Origin: Reticulitermes lucifugus
Taxonomy: Eukaryota > Arthropoda > Insecta > Blattodea > Rhinotermitidae
Reading direction: 5' to 3'
NCBI GenBank assembly: GCA_026260175.1
Contig: JAKCWW010000173.1
Span: forward strand, 80,736 to 144,735
DNA length: 64,000 bases
The position numbers and the translations under genes were made by a program. Numbering within the stretch: the stretch's first letter is position 1; the number at the start of each line of letters is the position of its first letter. This document shows positions 35,917 through 47,040 of this stretch, piece by piece. The notes under the pieces are model-generated. The model ran no database searches. It was given only the letters and a program-made list of their open reading frames with translations, and had not been told where the DNA came from.

Positions 35917-36742
35917 GATGTGCCTGTGTTGAATGGCGAGTAAGAAAATTACCGTCATTTCGTGTGACACTCTGTATTCAGTAGCAACATGTAGCCAGCC
36001 TTAATATTATGTCAGATTCTTTTCATACGATTTAACTCCAGACATCGTTCCAGGAGCGTTACGTTCTGGAGCGTACTTCAGATCACTACGCACAAAACAT
36101 GCTTGAATGTGTGCCAGGAGATCACGTAGGTGCAGTGTCATTCTGCAACTGAATTGACTAGTGTATTGCATGACGTCAGGAACAGTTCTATCAAAATCAG
36201 AAAGTGAGCAGCAATTGCATACACTGTGCGTAACGACTGATAAAAGGGTTTTTATATTTTTTGGAGAATATATGTTTACCATAGTGAAATTAGATGGTAA
36301 AGATATTTTAGATATGTGGATTAGATGAGTCAGAGGTCTTTACAGAATTTTGGGACTCGACCAACATGTTCCCAGAAAGCCCTTTATGTGATCCTGTCTT
36401 GAATGATCTCAACGAAGTTATGACTATTAACCTATTTCACTAAGAGACCATTTTAAAATAATTCACTCCGCGCCTAGACATCCCAAATGGGCTTTTATTT
36501 TCACTTCTCAGAATTAAATTTTATATCATTTCACTTTTCCCCATCCGGCCTATAAGGCCAATCATTATTTGCTTTATAACCACAAGAATACGAAATAATG
36601 AACTGAATCTGTAAAGGATATCTGAAGTTTTTTGTATTCTAATTATCATGTAACAAGAATAAAATGATTTTCACTAAAATACATAATGTAAACCTGTAGG
36701 TCAAAAAATGTTAATTTGCAAAACCCAACACACAGGTACATC
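35917..36742. other. no gene recognised
   Basis: No supported feature. Confidence 0.5.
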
Positions 36743-36990
36743 TTATGTACCTCGTATTTGGAGGTAAACATTTCTTTCAGAAGACGTCTCTTTACTGAAG
36801 ACGCACGTATTTGAGATGTTACGCAACGCTGGAAGAGTAAGATGTCTTTTTAGGACTACGTGATCCTGAAGATGAAGGAACTGCAATACTTCGAACCGAC
36901 TACTTGCCCGTCCATCCGGCGTAATATTCCAGAGGACTCGATTCTTCTGCAGACGCGCTCTGGGAACCTCAAATCTCGCAATCTGTCGTA
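36743..36990 (-). repeat. FWDVTPCRLV-type interspersed repeat, diverged copy
   Basis: The minus strand reads NRVLWNITPDGRASSRFEVL, comparable position by position with HVFWDVTPCRLVNSYRRFDK of the 1.1-kb copy, followed by QFLHLQD (compare YCLHLQ). The plus strand keeps GATCCTGAAGATGAAGG, ACTTCGAACCGAC, GGCGTAATATTCCAGAGGAC. The hammerhead-like core is damaged (TTCGAACC instead of GTCGAAACG). Confidence 0.6.
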
Positions 36991-37935
36991 AACTTTTATG
37001 TGGTGACTGAATCACGACTCATTTCTTATCGGGAGAGACATGAATCTCGTTGTGCACTGTTTATAATTTTTTTACATAGATATTGGAATGAAAATAATAT
37101 GAAAGAACTTCAGTGCATAGTTCCTTCATTCCTTCCTTCCATCCTTCCTCACCAACGTCCAGTATCAACTTACCAAGAATAGTTCCGTGTACCCAAAGCC
37201 CTCCACAGTTTTCCTAATAATTTTCCACTAAAACCAGTTGTACATTACGCATTCTTAAAAATATACCTCCATTATTGTCTATAAAACTCTGTGTAATGCA
37301 TTAGCATTTAGTGCGGTGCTTTAATTTCTGTTCCTGACGTTATTTCCAGTTCAGCTTAACTCTGAATGGCCTTCCATACATGTTTCCTAGTGTCAACCAC
37401 GTGTTTTGAAACAGAGCTTCAAAAATATCCCTGTGTTCGAAATGATCACTGTGACGTGCCTGGAAATTAACATTAGCACCGCCCCCCCGCCCCTCCACAC
37501 AGTACCAGGCAGGCTAATGCTTCATTCTGGACACCAGGGAACTAATCACTGCCTGGCCACTGTTTAATCTTTCATAGCACTGGTCTTCCGCAATCAAACC
37601 ACCACTGTGATGGTTAGGAAATGAAAGTGATGAGGTTGGGGGTGGACACGTCATTACATTTTAAACGACTGTCTGTCAGAAATGGTGTGGCCCTCGGCCA
37701 TTATATGTTGTTATAATTTAGCTGAAGTTAATATTTAGTTACATTAGCTATGTACTTTGTGATTACCAGTCACAGTTGGTCTGGACTTCCTGACGGAACA
37801 GCAGTTACTTTTAGTGTAGAATGTAGACACCAACTAAGTGGGAGAGCAGAGTCAAGGAAAAATTAAACTGACAAAATAGACCTTGCTTGTAGATAGACTT
37901 ACGCAAACGTATAGGTAACACCAATGCTTTAACTT
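36991..37935. other. no gene recognised
   Basis: No gene. A CCTTCCTTCC-type run is present at about 37125-37150 and a poly-C stretch at about 37482-37490. Confidence 0.5.
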
Positions 37936-38290
37936 ACTCCAAGGAGCAGAGTCCTTCCTGAGAAGCTAACAGGTCCGCAGCTAGTCGAGAAATTCCCTGC
38001 ATTTTATGGAACCCAAAGGTTCATACCGCATTCACAAGCCCGCCACCTGTCCCTATCCTCAGCAGGTCAATCCAGTCAATGTGCCTCCCCACTTCTTCAA
38101 GATCCATTTTAATATTATCCTTCCGTCTAATCCTAGGTTTTCTAAGTGGTCTGTCTTTCTCAGATCTCCCCACCAGTACCCTGTATGCACTTCTCCTGTC
38201 TCTCATACGTGCCACATGCCCCGCCAATCTCATTCTTCTTGATTTGATTACCCGAATAATATTTGGTGAGCAGTACAGATTATAAAGCTC
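37936..38290 (-). pseudogene. 3' tail of the same LINE family as at 2.15 kb
   Basis: The minus strand gives a continuous C-terminal LINE signature: ELYNLYCSPNIIRVIKS, then RRMRLAGHVARMRDRRSAYR, VLVGRSEKDRPLRKPRI, RRKDNIKMDLEEVGRHIDWI. This is followed by a frame change where the family reads LAQDRDRWR, and then a 3' UTR sharing TGTTAGCTTCTCAGGAAGGAC with the 2.5-kb copy (TGTTGGCTTCCCAAGAAGGAC). It is 5'-truncated, as LINE copies usually are. The family pattern W(A)GHV.RM with RPRRRWEDNIKMDL is common in insect non-LTR retrotransposons. Better preserved than the plus-strand copy, hence probably younger. Confidence 0.85.
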
Positions 38291-39186
38291 CTCGTTTTGT
38301 AGACTTTATATGGCATAATAGAAACGACGTAATGGCAAGGCGAAAATTGTCGTTTGAGGCTTCCAGACGTCACCTGCACTTTTTTATTCCTGTGCCACAA
38401 TATATTTTGCAAATGGTTATCACCAGTTGTGTATTAAATCACTCTTGTGCTGGTAACCTATGCGATGTTCGCATAAGAACAGTCAGCTTCCCGTACGGTG
38501 ATATTTCTGGTGTATAAGCACCTCGTAGTGAAGGCACATAGTAGCGTAGCGCCAGAAGTCCACACCTTCATTATTTTGTTACTATATGGAGTGCAAACAT
38601 TGACACAGCTCGATTGACCCTTGACAAATTAGTCCCTGGTGTACATTTCATAAAATGGCGTAGAAACGTTTGAAGAAGACTACATACTTTCAGAATTCTG
38701 TCAGCCGGTGTTAGTTAAAGGGCTTAGCACCTTCACGAACTCCATGGAGAAGGGTCCCTGCGAAGATGACAGTCGTTCATCTTTTCCAGACATTAGCCGC
38801 ATTTAGTGGAACTCATAAGTTAATTGCCGTGTTCAGAACAAACTGGCACTGGTTGTTGTCCTAATCCCGTTTAATCCATTCCACAACCTCACACCTCCTT
38901 CGTAAGATCTATTCTACTGTAATATTCTTGGTTCAGTCTATGCCTGATTTTCTTTGTGCTCTGTTTTCTTCGCGTTTTCCGGTTAAAATTTTATATGTGT
39001 AGGCCCTGTTTTTTATCTGACAACGTTTGTTTCTTCCTGTTGGCTCGCTTATCACAGTGATGTAGCACACTTTGCCCACCGCCTAGACGAGCGGCAAAAT
39101 AGCGGCGAAAAGTGACAAAGATATCTGTCAGATAAAACAAGGACTTTATATTCTTTTATTTTACAGCAGTAATTACAATGACAGAA
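38291..39186. other. no gene recognised
   Basis: No supported feature. Confidence 0.5.
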
Positions 39187-39390
39187 TGTTGCGGGCGAGT
39201 GTTCAGCGCTCCTGCCTCATACTCAGGAGGCTCCGGCTTCAAATCTCTTCTCACAAATAGGCTATTCTGAGATTTGTCGTGGTGTTGCTCAGCCCCTCCA
39301 AGCAAATGCCGGCTAGTACTTCATATTAGGCCAGGAGCACTTCCTTCCGCATCCCTTTAAAGTCAGGATTCATTAGTCATTATAACATTT
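39187..39390 (+). mobile_element. SINE family E, most complete copy
   Basis: The head GCGGGCGAGTGTTCAGCGC, then CTCCTGCCTCATACTCAGGAGG (a tRNA-like anticodon arm) and CCGGCTTCAAATCTC (worn box B). The body is GAGATTTGTCGTGGTGTTGC, CAGCCCCTCCAAGCAAATGC and CACTTCCTTCCGCATCCC. Fragments of the same body are at 32.10, 32.52 and 49.36 kb. It is tRNA-derived by its head; the ends are approximate. Confidence 0.65.
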
Positions 39391-39514
39391 GACGCCGTAT
39401 ATTGAGCTAGGTTAGTGTCATTAATATACTTAATATACAATTCATTCAAATTCAATTCAACTTTTGTTTTTTACCTCAACAGCCCAGTGCAGGAGTGTGT
39501 AAGTTTTTAAAAAA

Positions 39515-39622
39515 TCTATGCGCCACCTCACAAATCTATACGCCACCTCAAAAACTAAGCGCCACCTCAAAAATCTAAGCGCCACCTCAAAAATCTATGC
39601 GCCACCTCAAAAATCTAGGCTT
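39515..39622 (+). repeat. 20-bp minisatellite
   Basis: Five to six units of about 20 bp carrying GCGCCACCTCAAAAATCTA. One unit is a base short and one has ACGCC instead of GCGCC. The array ends at TCTAGGCTTCACC. Confidence 0.9.
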
Positions 39623-39949
39623 CACCAGAGTGGCATGAAACAAGTTCCATTCTGAGGGATCCACAAATATTAGGTGCCACCGTACAAAATTTAGTCACCC
39701 GGGAGACCTGGCGCCCGGGATTTGTGCACCCCCTGAACTGGCGGTGAGTTAAAAAAATAGCACAAGTACAAGAATACAAGTAGAGCAAAACAAGACAAGA
39801 GCAATGCCAGGAAAACGAAAGAAATAAACAAAGCATAAGAATTTATTTAATTATAAGTCACAGTTAATATTGTAGGCCAATAATTGCGGGTTTCTTTGTA
39901 GAACCGTATACCAGACACAAATGCGCTCGTTCGCACAAAGTCCTGATTG
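39623..39949. other. no gene recognised
   Basis: No supported feature. Confidence 0.5.
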
Positions 39950-40055
39950 CTTGACCCTTGAGGGTGGGACCGATAGGTTGTCCCGAAACGTCAGTAATTA
40001 ACTACCAATCTACGCTGCGTAACATCCCAAAAGAGCGAAGATCTCATTTACATCG
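39950..40055 (+). repeat. interspersed repeat related to the 62.5-kb hairpin element
   Basis: TTGACCCTTGAGGGTGGGAC, CGATAGGTTGTCCCGAAACG and TCAGTAATTAAC follow the same order as the minus strand of 62.46-62.56 kb (TTGACCCGTGAAGATGGGAC, CGATACGTTGTCCCGAAACG, TCGGTAAATAAT). The stem II arms GGGAC and GTCCC are intact in both. The later part, CTGCGTAACATCCCAAAAGAG, is shared with the 1.1-kb repeat (GGCGTAACATCCCAGAAGAC), which ties these repeats into one superfamily. Confidence 0.6.
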
Positions 40056-41240
40056 TGGTGGAGCCTGAAGTCAAACACTAAGTTCATTGTCAACGTCCGT
40101 TCCTTTCCTCGCTGCTATTTTTCTCTTTTCTTTTTGATTTCTTTTTTAATTATCATCTTTATTTATGTCGTTTTTCTGTGGCAGTTATTTGTTAAATCTA
40201 CTCAGTGTACAAGTGTGGTGTTTAAAGTCGTTTTTGATTCCAGAGTCCTATTGCGAAGCAGCTATTGGAAAGATGAAGGTACGGAGCGTTATATGAAGCC
40301 ATAATTTTTTAACTGGAGTTATCACACGTACACACACTCCCCAATATCCAATCCTTTCACATGCAAATTACCTGGAAGTCAGCTCGGAACGGAAAGCATG
40401 GATAATGATAATAGAAAGGGGATGTAAAAGCATGGTATAGATTTTTACTCCAGTTTATATACCCCATAATTTCATTTGTAGCCTTCAAAGCGCGTCTCAT
40501 CCCAGCAAACCCTTAAGTAAATTGAAAGGTGGGGGGAATGTAACTTCCATTACTCACTTCATTTCAATTTTAATTATTGTTCTCTTTCATTGTGCGATAC
40601 GTAGTCTATCTGGAGACTGAATCCGGCGATAGTAGGAGCCACGTATGTAGGCGCTACCAACCAAAGAGAATTATATTAGTTCAAAGTTCTGCTTGTACTC
40701 AACGTTTCCTTGGCTTTTACACAGTAAAGGATATGCTATTGGATTCCTTTGCTGTATCGGTGCTTTGTGGAATTTTGCTGGCCCTCGTGCTTTAGGATTA
40801 ATAATGAAATAAAGTTAGGAAGTGTTAGCAGCGCGTAACAATTCTGGCGATTTCGCCGTGTTTGTGACCTTAGTATTTCCATTGTTGCTGTTATTCGTGT
40901 ATAATTTCAGTGCAGTCAATACTTCATTTTGGTGTTCGTGCGGGATGATGTGTTTAGATCGTCAACTGTTTCTCCGGCTTCCCTCTTTCTGCATTATTTC
41001 TTGTAGTTTTGAACGTCGAGATGATTTTACTCCTTGCACTCCCCTCGGAAATGGGACGATGTGTAAGCGTCTGTATGTCTGAAGTTAGTTTGTAGACTAA
41101 TGTTCCATTCTTCTGTTTCAGGTAAGTGTGTAGCATGTGTCTCGGCCTTCAACGCTGCGTCTGTGTCAGCCTGTACTCCTCCAACGACAGAAGTCCGGCT
41201 ACTAAGTTTCGTGTCATTAGCGGTGAGTCTTAGGTTCAGT
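40056..41240. other. no gene recognised
   Basis: No supported feature. Confidence 0.5.
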
Positions 41241-41400
41241 TCTTTATGCGCTCTTTGAGTAACGTACACGTGAAGAACACATACACGTATGACCGTAACC
41301 GTCCGCCTGTCTGTCCGATTGTCCCTCCGGTACTTCGTGTGTTTCAACTCGAAAAGAGCTGGACGGATTTTGATGAATTTTAAAAAGTGCATTTTATAAT
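41241..41400 (+). repeat. GGACGGATTTTGATGAATTT-type repeat block
   Basis: CCGTCCGCCTGTCTGTCCG, then CTCGAAAAGAGCTGGACGG and ATTTTGATGAATTTTAAAAAG. The block resembles the left interior of the 23.09-kb element (GTCCGTCTTTGTCC, then CTGGACCGATTTTCGTGAAATTTG). Its boundaries and superfamily are unknown. A minus-strand frame of 121 codons (41027-41392) runs across it but resembles no protein I know. Confidence 0.4.
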
Positions 41401-41481
41401 TTGAGGTTCTTTCATGATCATTCTTCTTAATTTCCTGCAGTCGGTAATAAAAACATGGCGGGACACGTCTTGTGACGTGGG

Positions 41482-42220
41482 AAAAGCATTTAAGCGGCCC
41501 CTAGAGGGTCAATATTATTGCTCAGTATTATGGCCTTGAATTAATATTGTGCAATATACTTTTCGCTAGAGGATTCAATATTATTGTGCAATATTTTATT
41601 TTGCTCTTCGGTCAGGGCGAGAAAACATGGGGGTGATACTGATGCGGCTCATGTGACCATTGCTTTATCAGTATGTTTAAAAAAGGAAAAGAATCGCCCC
41701 TGGAACAAAGAAGGGTACGTAGGACCAAAATACACACATACATGAAAATCTCACGAGAGACTTAATTGTGAGTGAGCCAAACGACTACAGAATTTTTTGA
41801 AGTTGTATGGTCAATCATTTGATGGGCTACTCGAGATTGTTACCTGTACAATCGCTAAAATAAGTACCAACACGCGAGAAGCAGTCACTCGCTGTCAGCG
41901 TTTATCCATTACGCTAAGCTGTGTGGACACCGGAAATACTTCCAAAGACCTCACGTTCATGAGTGCTATACCCCCTGAGTCCAACGCAATTATTGTGCTG
42001 GAGACGTGTTAACTGATGGCAGACAGACGGAAACTGAATGAATATTGCGCAGTTCTGTCCACAAATTATTCAGTATTTTGTTTTGGACAGTATATTGTGT
42101 CAATCAAATGAAGTTTGATTGACACAATATTACATATTAAAAGTAGAGGGTCAGTAATAATGTGCGATAATTAATATTGCGCAATATTATTAACCGTCTA
42201 GGGTCACCTTTATGCAGACG
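41482..42220. mobile_element. AT-rich element with repeated inverted TAGAGGGTCAATATTATTG motifs
   Basis: The left end has GCATTTAAGCGGCCCCTAG, AGGGTCAATATTATTGCTCAG. The right end, read on the minus strand, has GCATAAAGGTGACCCTAG, ACGGTTAATAATATTGCGCA. Further copies of the motif occur inside at about 41567-41600 (direct) and 42145-42180, and the palindrome AATATTGTGCAATATT recurs. The interior (41.6-42.0 kb) holds no recognised protein. It looks like a non-autonomous DNA transposon whose termini are built of iterated palindromes. The exact ends are uncertain. Confidence 0.5.
42092..42130. repeat. 17-bp perfect hairpin, 5-nt loop
   Basis: ATATTGTGTCAATCAAA at 42092-42108 is exactly complementary to TTTGATTGACACAATAT at 42114-42130, with loop TGAAG. 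It lies inside the AT-rich element near its right end. Confidence 0.95.
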
Positions 42221-42224
42221 TAGG

Positions 42225-42543
42225 AAGAGTATTAAACATATTACCAGTCCAATCAGTAATACTAATGATAAAGCTATCCCTTACAGACCTTTAGGGCTCC
42301 AGGAGGTTGAGGTTCTCAGAATTTCTAGAGAATCGGCACATGAAGGTGGAAGGTTGTCAGCCCTACGCATCGGCCGCCTTTACCCCGCATCAGATATCCG
42401 TGGTACTAATTTCTGTTAGAGTCTATCCCAGGGCCATAACGTGGCCGGAATGATTAAATAAACGAAAAATCCTAATTATTCATCGGGAATCGAACCTGCG
42501 ACCTTCCTGCTTGTAGCGCAGTGCCTCAACCAACTGCGCCACC
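42225..42543 (-). mobile_element. tRNA-derived SINE, family C
   Basis: On the minus strand it begins GGTGGCGCAGTTGGTTGAGG (A box) and has CTGC-GCTACAA-GCAG, a 4-bp anticodon stem with a 7-nt loop. GCAGGTTCGATTCCCGATG follows (box B). The body then reads CGGCCACGTTATGGCCCTGG, CTCTAACAGAAATTAGTACC, GTAAAGGCGGCCGATGCGTA, GGCTGACAACCTTCCACC and ACCTCAACCTCCTGGAGCCC. A plus-strand sister is at 44.46-44.74 kb. The head is clear, but the acceptor stem is not closed as in a working tRNA, so it is a SINE. Confidence 0.9.
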
Positions 42544-43462
42544 AGTTAGTAATAGTGAGTACGGTAATGGTAACCAAATAACCACAGAAAGAATTTCAGA
42601 AATTTCCTGCACTCGAACGTATACTCGAAAGCGATTTCAGAAGGCGTATGGAAATTTTACTCGGTGGTACAGAATGCAAGTTTCTAGTTTTCTTGTAATA
42701 GTCTTTTGTCGTCGAACCATTCGTTTTTGGTCAAACGCAGCTAATCAAAGCCTGCAATTGAGTTGCTCTAAGCAAATATTTCTCTTAGACCCCGAACCAT
42801 ATGAATTTGCTGCGATATGCGTGATAGAAATGTGAATTGAGAGGCAGGAGGCCAGGATAAAAGCTACTAGCGATGTTAAAAACGTAAGACACCTTATTTA
42901 CTCCAGACAGTGTCACTGCAAATTAGGGACAGCATGCTTGCATAAAACTCTGTATTCGAACAGGGAGCTTCCTGTTTTCAGACTTGGAGGGACATGGCCA
43001 CCAGGTTTGCTCAGAGGTCTGCCTGTTATGTCCGTACTGAAAACACGATGTTAGCATACTATGTGCGGGACCCAACTTGCTCTGTGTGTTTTTTGAGTCG
43101 GCAAAGGCAAAGCGTGTGCAGTGAATGACACACTGCTGTCCTTAGAGAAGCGCTGCAACGTCGGCGTGAAAGTTGGAGGAGGGCTTCCCATACATTTTCA
43201 GTGCTAGGTAAAAACAGCATTATTGCTAAGAGTAGACTGGGTAACAGCTAAGGTCATGAAAGAATGAGACAGGTGAAACAGTTGTCTCTTTAATTTTCGT
43301 GTTCTGCGTCGCGGCAGATTTATTGGTTGCCGGTTCTAGTCCCTTATACCTTTGACTTTCTGACGGAACATTTCATCCCAATGAGACTATTTAAACACAC
43401 TGATAATTAATTAAATGACCATCTTTTAACAACTGTATGTTTTTTAATGTAACAACGTAGAC
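42544..43462. other. no gene recognised
   Basis: No supported feature; the 104-codon frame at 42521-42835 begins inside the SINE and is not a gene. Confidence 0.5.
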
Positions 43463-43590
43463 CAGGGCTTGGAAAATCCGGCCCGCCGTACGCTTTAATT
43501 TGGCCCTCGAGTAAATTTTGTCAGGGCTCTCCAGACTTCATGACCTCAGAGTTGGGTCATCTGGTCCGCAGTCCTTTTGATCAAATGTAA
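43463..43590 (+). mobile_element. hAT-like MITE, left end
   Basis: CAGGGCTTGGAAAATCCGGC is a classic hAT-type terminus (CAGGG plus a CGGCCCG block). It is followed by TTTGGCCCTCGAGTAAATTT, GGGTCATCTGGTCCGCAGTC and TTTTGATCAAA. I recognise this order from non-autonomous hAT elements in many animals. A matching right TIR (CCCTG) was not found, so the copy is 3'-truncated or diverged. Confidence 0.6.
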
Positions 43591-43627
43591 GAATACATTT
43601 ATGTATATATGCTGTGGCATATCACCA

Positions 43628-43630
<3 letters not shown>

Positions 43631-43666
<36 letters not shown>
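43631..43666 (+). repeat. (TTA)n microsatellite
   Basis: Twelve uninterrupted TTA units. A (CA)n run of about 8 units follows at 43905-43919. Confidence 0.95.
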
Positions 43667-43667
<1 letters not shown>

Positions 43668-44458
43668 GATATCTGAGTTAGTAAGGCTACTATAATTTTA
43701 AAAGCTTCCACTGGACAAAACAGTGAATGGGTGCCTTGTTTGGCTTCAGAACTCATCTGCATGTTGAGATGAAGATATAAATCACTGTCTTTGCTGGGAA
43801 ATGAAATCTGTTCATCAGAAAGACGTGAAGGCGTAAGGGGAGAAATATAGGACCAGAGGAAGGAATATATCGTCTAGTTTGCTTGTTCTCCACTCTCTCT
43901 TTCTCACACACACACACACGCTGACGTAATTCCTTCGAAATATAGGGTTCTGTCTGTCGTTTAGCCATGACTACCCGGTACTTGCTCTGCGCTGTCATTA
44001 CGGTGAGTTTTTGCTACGAGGTTTGTGTAAGGATGTATTTAAGTTGTCTTCACATCAGCTACCACTTAGCTGCTTGAGCGTGACAGTGACCGTGACCATG
44101 GTCTCTTGTCACTTTCTTCCTTTCCCCATTGTCAGGAAAGAGAGTATTTACAGTTCCGTAGCAAAGCGGATCAGCTGAGCTTGTAGCACACAACTGCAGA
44201 ACGTTTGTCAGCCCACTTTCGTTTATGTAGAAGATAATTAGTTTTATGACGCATTTCAGTAGGATGCGTGAAGCCTTAGTTTTATGATTGGGAATACAGT
44301 GGTGGGTGGTGGATAAGGATATATTTGGAATTGAACTAGTGCTAACATTTATGGATAAAATATATAACAGTCATTGGAGAAGCAGACATGCATATAAAAT
44401 GTCGTTTTCACTCTCCAGCACAAGGGCCACTACGTTTTCCTTGTGTATGGCATATATT
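43667..44458. other. no gene recognised
   Basis: No supported feature beyond the short (CA)n run at 43905-43919. Confidence 0.5.
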
Positions 44459-44735
44459 CAGTTGGTTGAGGCACTGCGCTACAAGCCGGAATGTCATTGT
44501 CATTGGAATTTTTCATTGACATAATCCTTCTGGCCGCACTATGGCCCTGGGGTCGACTCAGCCTCTAACAGAAATGAGTACCAGGAATATTTCCTGGTAG
44601 GTAAAGGCGGTCGGTGCGTAAGGCTGACAACCCTGCCACCTTCATTTGCCGATTGTCTTGAAATCTGGGAGCCTCAACCTCCTGGAACCCTCAAGACCTG
44701 GCCTGTAATTGGATTGCTTATCTACCTTGCTTATG
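44459..44735 (+). mobile_element. tRNA-derived SINE, family C
   Basis: It starts inside the tRNA-like head at CAGTTGGTTGAGGCACTGCG, CTACAAGC. The box B region has been rewritten (GGAATGTCATTGTCATTGG), so pol III transcription should be lost. The body blocks CTATGGCCCTGGGG, CTCTAACAGAAATGAGTACC, GTAAAGGCGGTCGGTGCGTA, GGCTGACAACCCTGCCACC and CCTCAACCTCCTGGAACCC match the minus-strand copy at 42.2-42.5 kb in order. Confidence 0.9.
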
Positions 44736-45522
44736 GCATATATTAATAACATCTGGGATATCCAGGCAGATTTGTTACATCTGAACCAACCTACTCGTCT
44801 GCTGCTGGATTAAATTGCTGTTATGTAGTGTACTAGTTGGAAAATCGGCTGGCATAAATTTAACCACAGCGAGGCCATCAAATCGAGGTTGGTGAAGACA
44901 AAAAGAAAATTGATTGACCCCGTAAAAGATATTTTTTTGGGCAAATCTGTTTGTGAACTAGCACCTTGTAGGTCCAATTATGTTGTCAGGAAACTCTGAA
45001 TTGGACGTTAGAGATAATTTCTTTTCATGTTTTCGGTCTGCTCACTCCTTTTTACGTAACAAGTGAACTGAAAAATTTGCACTTCGGTGAGGGAGGGGAC
45101 ATACAACACGTGTTATCTGGAATAATTCTTTGTTCTAATTTTTTTTCATGCTTGAGTTGTACAGAAAAGAGAAGAATTGCAACATAAAAACGTAAAACAG
45201 TGCTGTGGACTACCAATGTATCAAGGGAAATAGACAAAAATGTGTTTCACCGTATAGTTAAAAGTACTTTTTATATGGGGGTGGAATTTGGACATTGACT
45301 GAAAAACTGAGGAAGAAAATGAGGTAGGTTTAGTCCGATTACTTAAAATATTGTCAGATGGCTTGAGGAAATACTCGGAAATAAAACACCATTGGAAGAA
45401 GTGGATTTTATTTCATTAACTAAGCTTTATGAACTCTATAAAATAAAGCTGTGAGATGTGGCCGTATAGGACGAATGAAAGAGGAAACATTAATTAAAAA
45501 TCTGTTGCGCTGGGTAGTACAA
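44736..45522. other. no gene recognised
   Basis: No supported feature. Confidence 0.5.
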
Positions 45523-45752
45523 GGGAGGAGGAGGAGGAGGAGGAAGAAGAAGAAGCAGAAGAAGAAGGAGAAAATGTAAAGAATGGGGAGACTTACATGT
45601 AAGTGGAAAATACCTATAAAACATATTACGTTAGATGTGGAGGCTCGAGGTTTGGAAGGTGGAGACTGGGATTACAGATGACTGTGGAAATTGGATACGG
45701 CAAACCCTTGAAGGGTAAAATTAGGAAGAAGAAGAAGAAGAAGAAGAAGAGG
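45523..45752 (+). repeat. two GA-rich trinucleotide microsatellites
   Basis: (GGA)n passing into (GAA)n at 45523-45571, and (GAA)n at 45724-45752, separated by ordinary sequence. Confidence 0.9.
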
Positions 45753-46890
45753 CTCATTTTTGTTACTTCCAGATATTCCCATTATTTTATGCACAAAACC
45801 CCTCGTTTCTGTTCTCATCTCGCATTAAACTAGTTTTGAAACTGATGGCTGATGCTTCACTGTCGGCTGTCGCACTGACAGTAACGAGCGAGTGTCTGTG
45901 CTAGACTTGTCTACGCATTGTCTAGACGTATTTATTAGCCATGCCTCCTGGATACAAAGAAATGATCCTTGAAGCATCTAAAAGAGGAACATTACATACA
46001 TCCCCAGAGAATAAATTAATGCAGTTATGCTGTTGCAGGCGTTGTTAGCCTCATCAGTTCATTAAACATATTAGCATATGCATACTCCGTAAAGGTTCTA
46101 CGCCCCGTAACAGGATTAGGTACGCTTATACGGCTGACGCGATGGATATCATTAAGTTTCTTTTGCACGTACATTTGTCAGGTCCCTCTAAACATATTTA
46201 TTTTCTTCCTCTCTCTCTTCTTCCTGCAAATGTAAATTTTCTCCCTTCCAGCTTACCTAGCTTTTCCGCATCACATTAATATTGATTCGTGTTTCTCTTT
46301 TGACAGTTAAAAGTAGAAAATTCCGTTACAAGCAGTTTTTAGCTAAATTTGCACAAAAAATAGCTTCTCTGTTTCCATATGTTTTGTGAGTAAAAGGATA
46401 GGGTTTTAAATAATGCTTAAAATTTGCTCGTCTATCGTAAGCAGTGTAAGCATGTTGACTGGTTCTTTATCTCATGGTTATTTAAGGCTGCTATCCCAGC
46501 TACAGGTATTTGTTTTGGTTCCGTTGGTGAGAATTGCTTACCGCCATTTTATAGGCCTAATATCTCTCATAGTCACGAACAGGTCACATGGCATTATTTT
46601 TGTATCACCGAAACATTTCTCATTCTCCAGTTTCAGACCGAAGAGGCGAACTTTAGGTAATAAGTTAGCTGCGATATATTGAATAAACTCTCGTGAATGG
46701 CTGTAAAGGGTGGTCCTCCATCTTGGTGTTGGACGGGCGGCTAAAAACTCTCACCGTAAAAATACTAGAATTTTTTACGAGGTGGGAAAGCCGAACGTAA
46801 TATACGACTTCAGTGATTCTGCTGGAACGTTGTGGCGGTGTGTATTGAAATCAACTGGCTTACGATGATTCCCACATGATAATGAACCTT
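45753..46890. other. no gene recognised
   Basis: No supported feature. Confidence 0.5.
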
Positions 46891-46894
46891 GTGT

Positions 46895-47040
46895 TTACGA
46901 GAGGCTACCGTCAGCTACACCCACCTCCTTCTAGCGCCGGGTTGCGAATGGGTTTGGAGCTGTACTCTGCCTCCTCTCTGTGCCTGCCCAGTCATGTCAT
47001 GGCGAGACCTTCACCTTTACTGTCAGCTTCTGAAGAAAGA
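46895..47040 (-). mobile_element. SINE family D copy
   Basis: The minus strand reads AGTAAAGGTGAAGGTCTCG, CCATGACATGACTGGGCAGG, GGAGGCAGAGTACAGCTCC, ACCCGGCGCTAGAAGGAGGT and GGGTGTAGCTGACGG. This parallels the plus-strand copies at 8.7, 18.8 and 49.6 kb. Confidence 0.6.

Noticed and set aside
41027-41392. 121-codon minus-strand frame
   Set aside because: Overlaps a repeat block shared with 23.1 kb and has no recognisable protein pattern.
42470-42545. Candidate tRNA gene (A box, 7-nt anticodon loop, box B)
   Set aside because: The acceptor stem does not close, and the sequence continues into a SINE body with a sister copy at 44.46 kb.
45255-45330. TATATGGGGGTGGAATTTGG resembling the C-terminal end of the pogo-like copy at 21.05 kb
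   Set aside because: Only about 20 bases agree and no upstream transposase blocks were found.
46600-46650. ACCGAAACATTTCTC as another hammerhead-like copy
   Set aside because: No CTGANGA core at the right distance on either strand.
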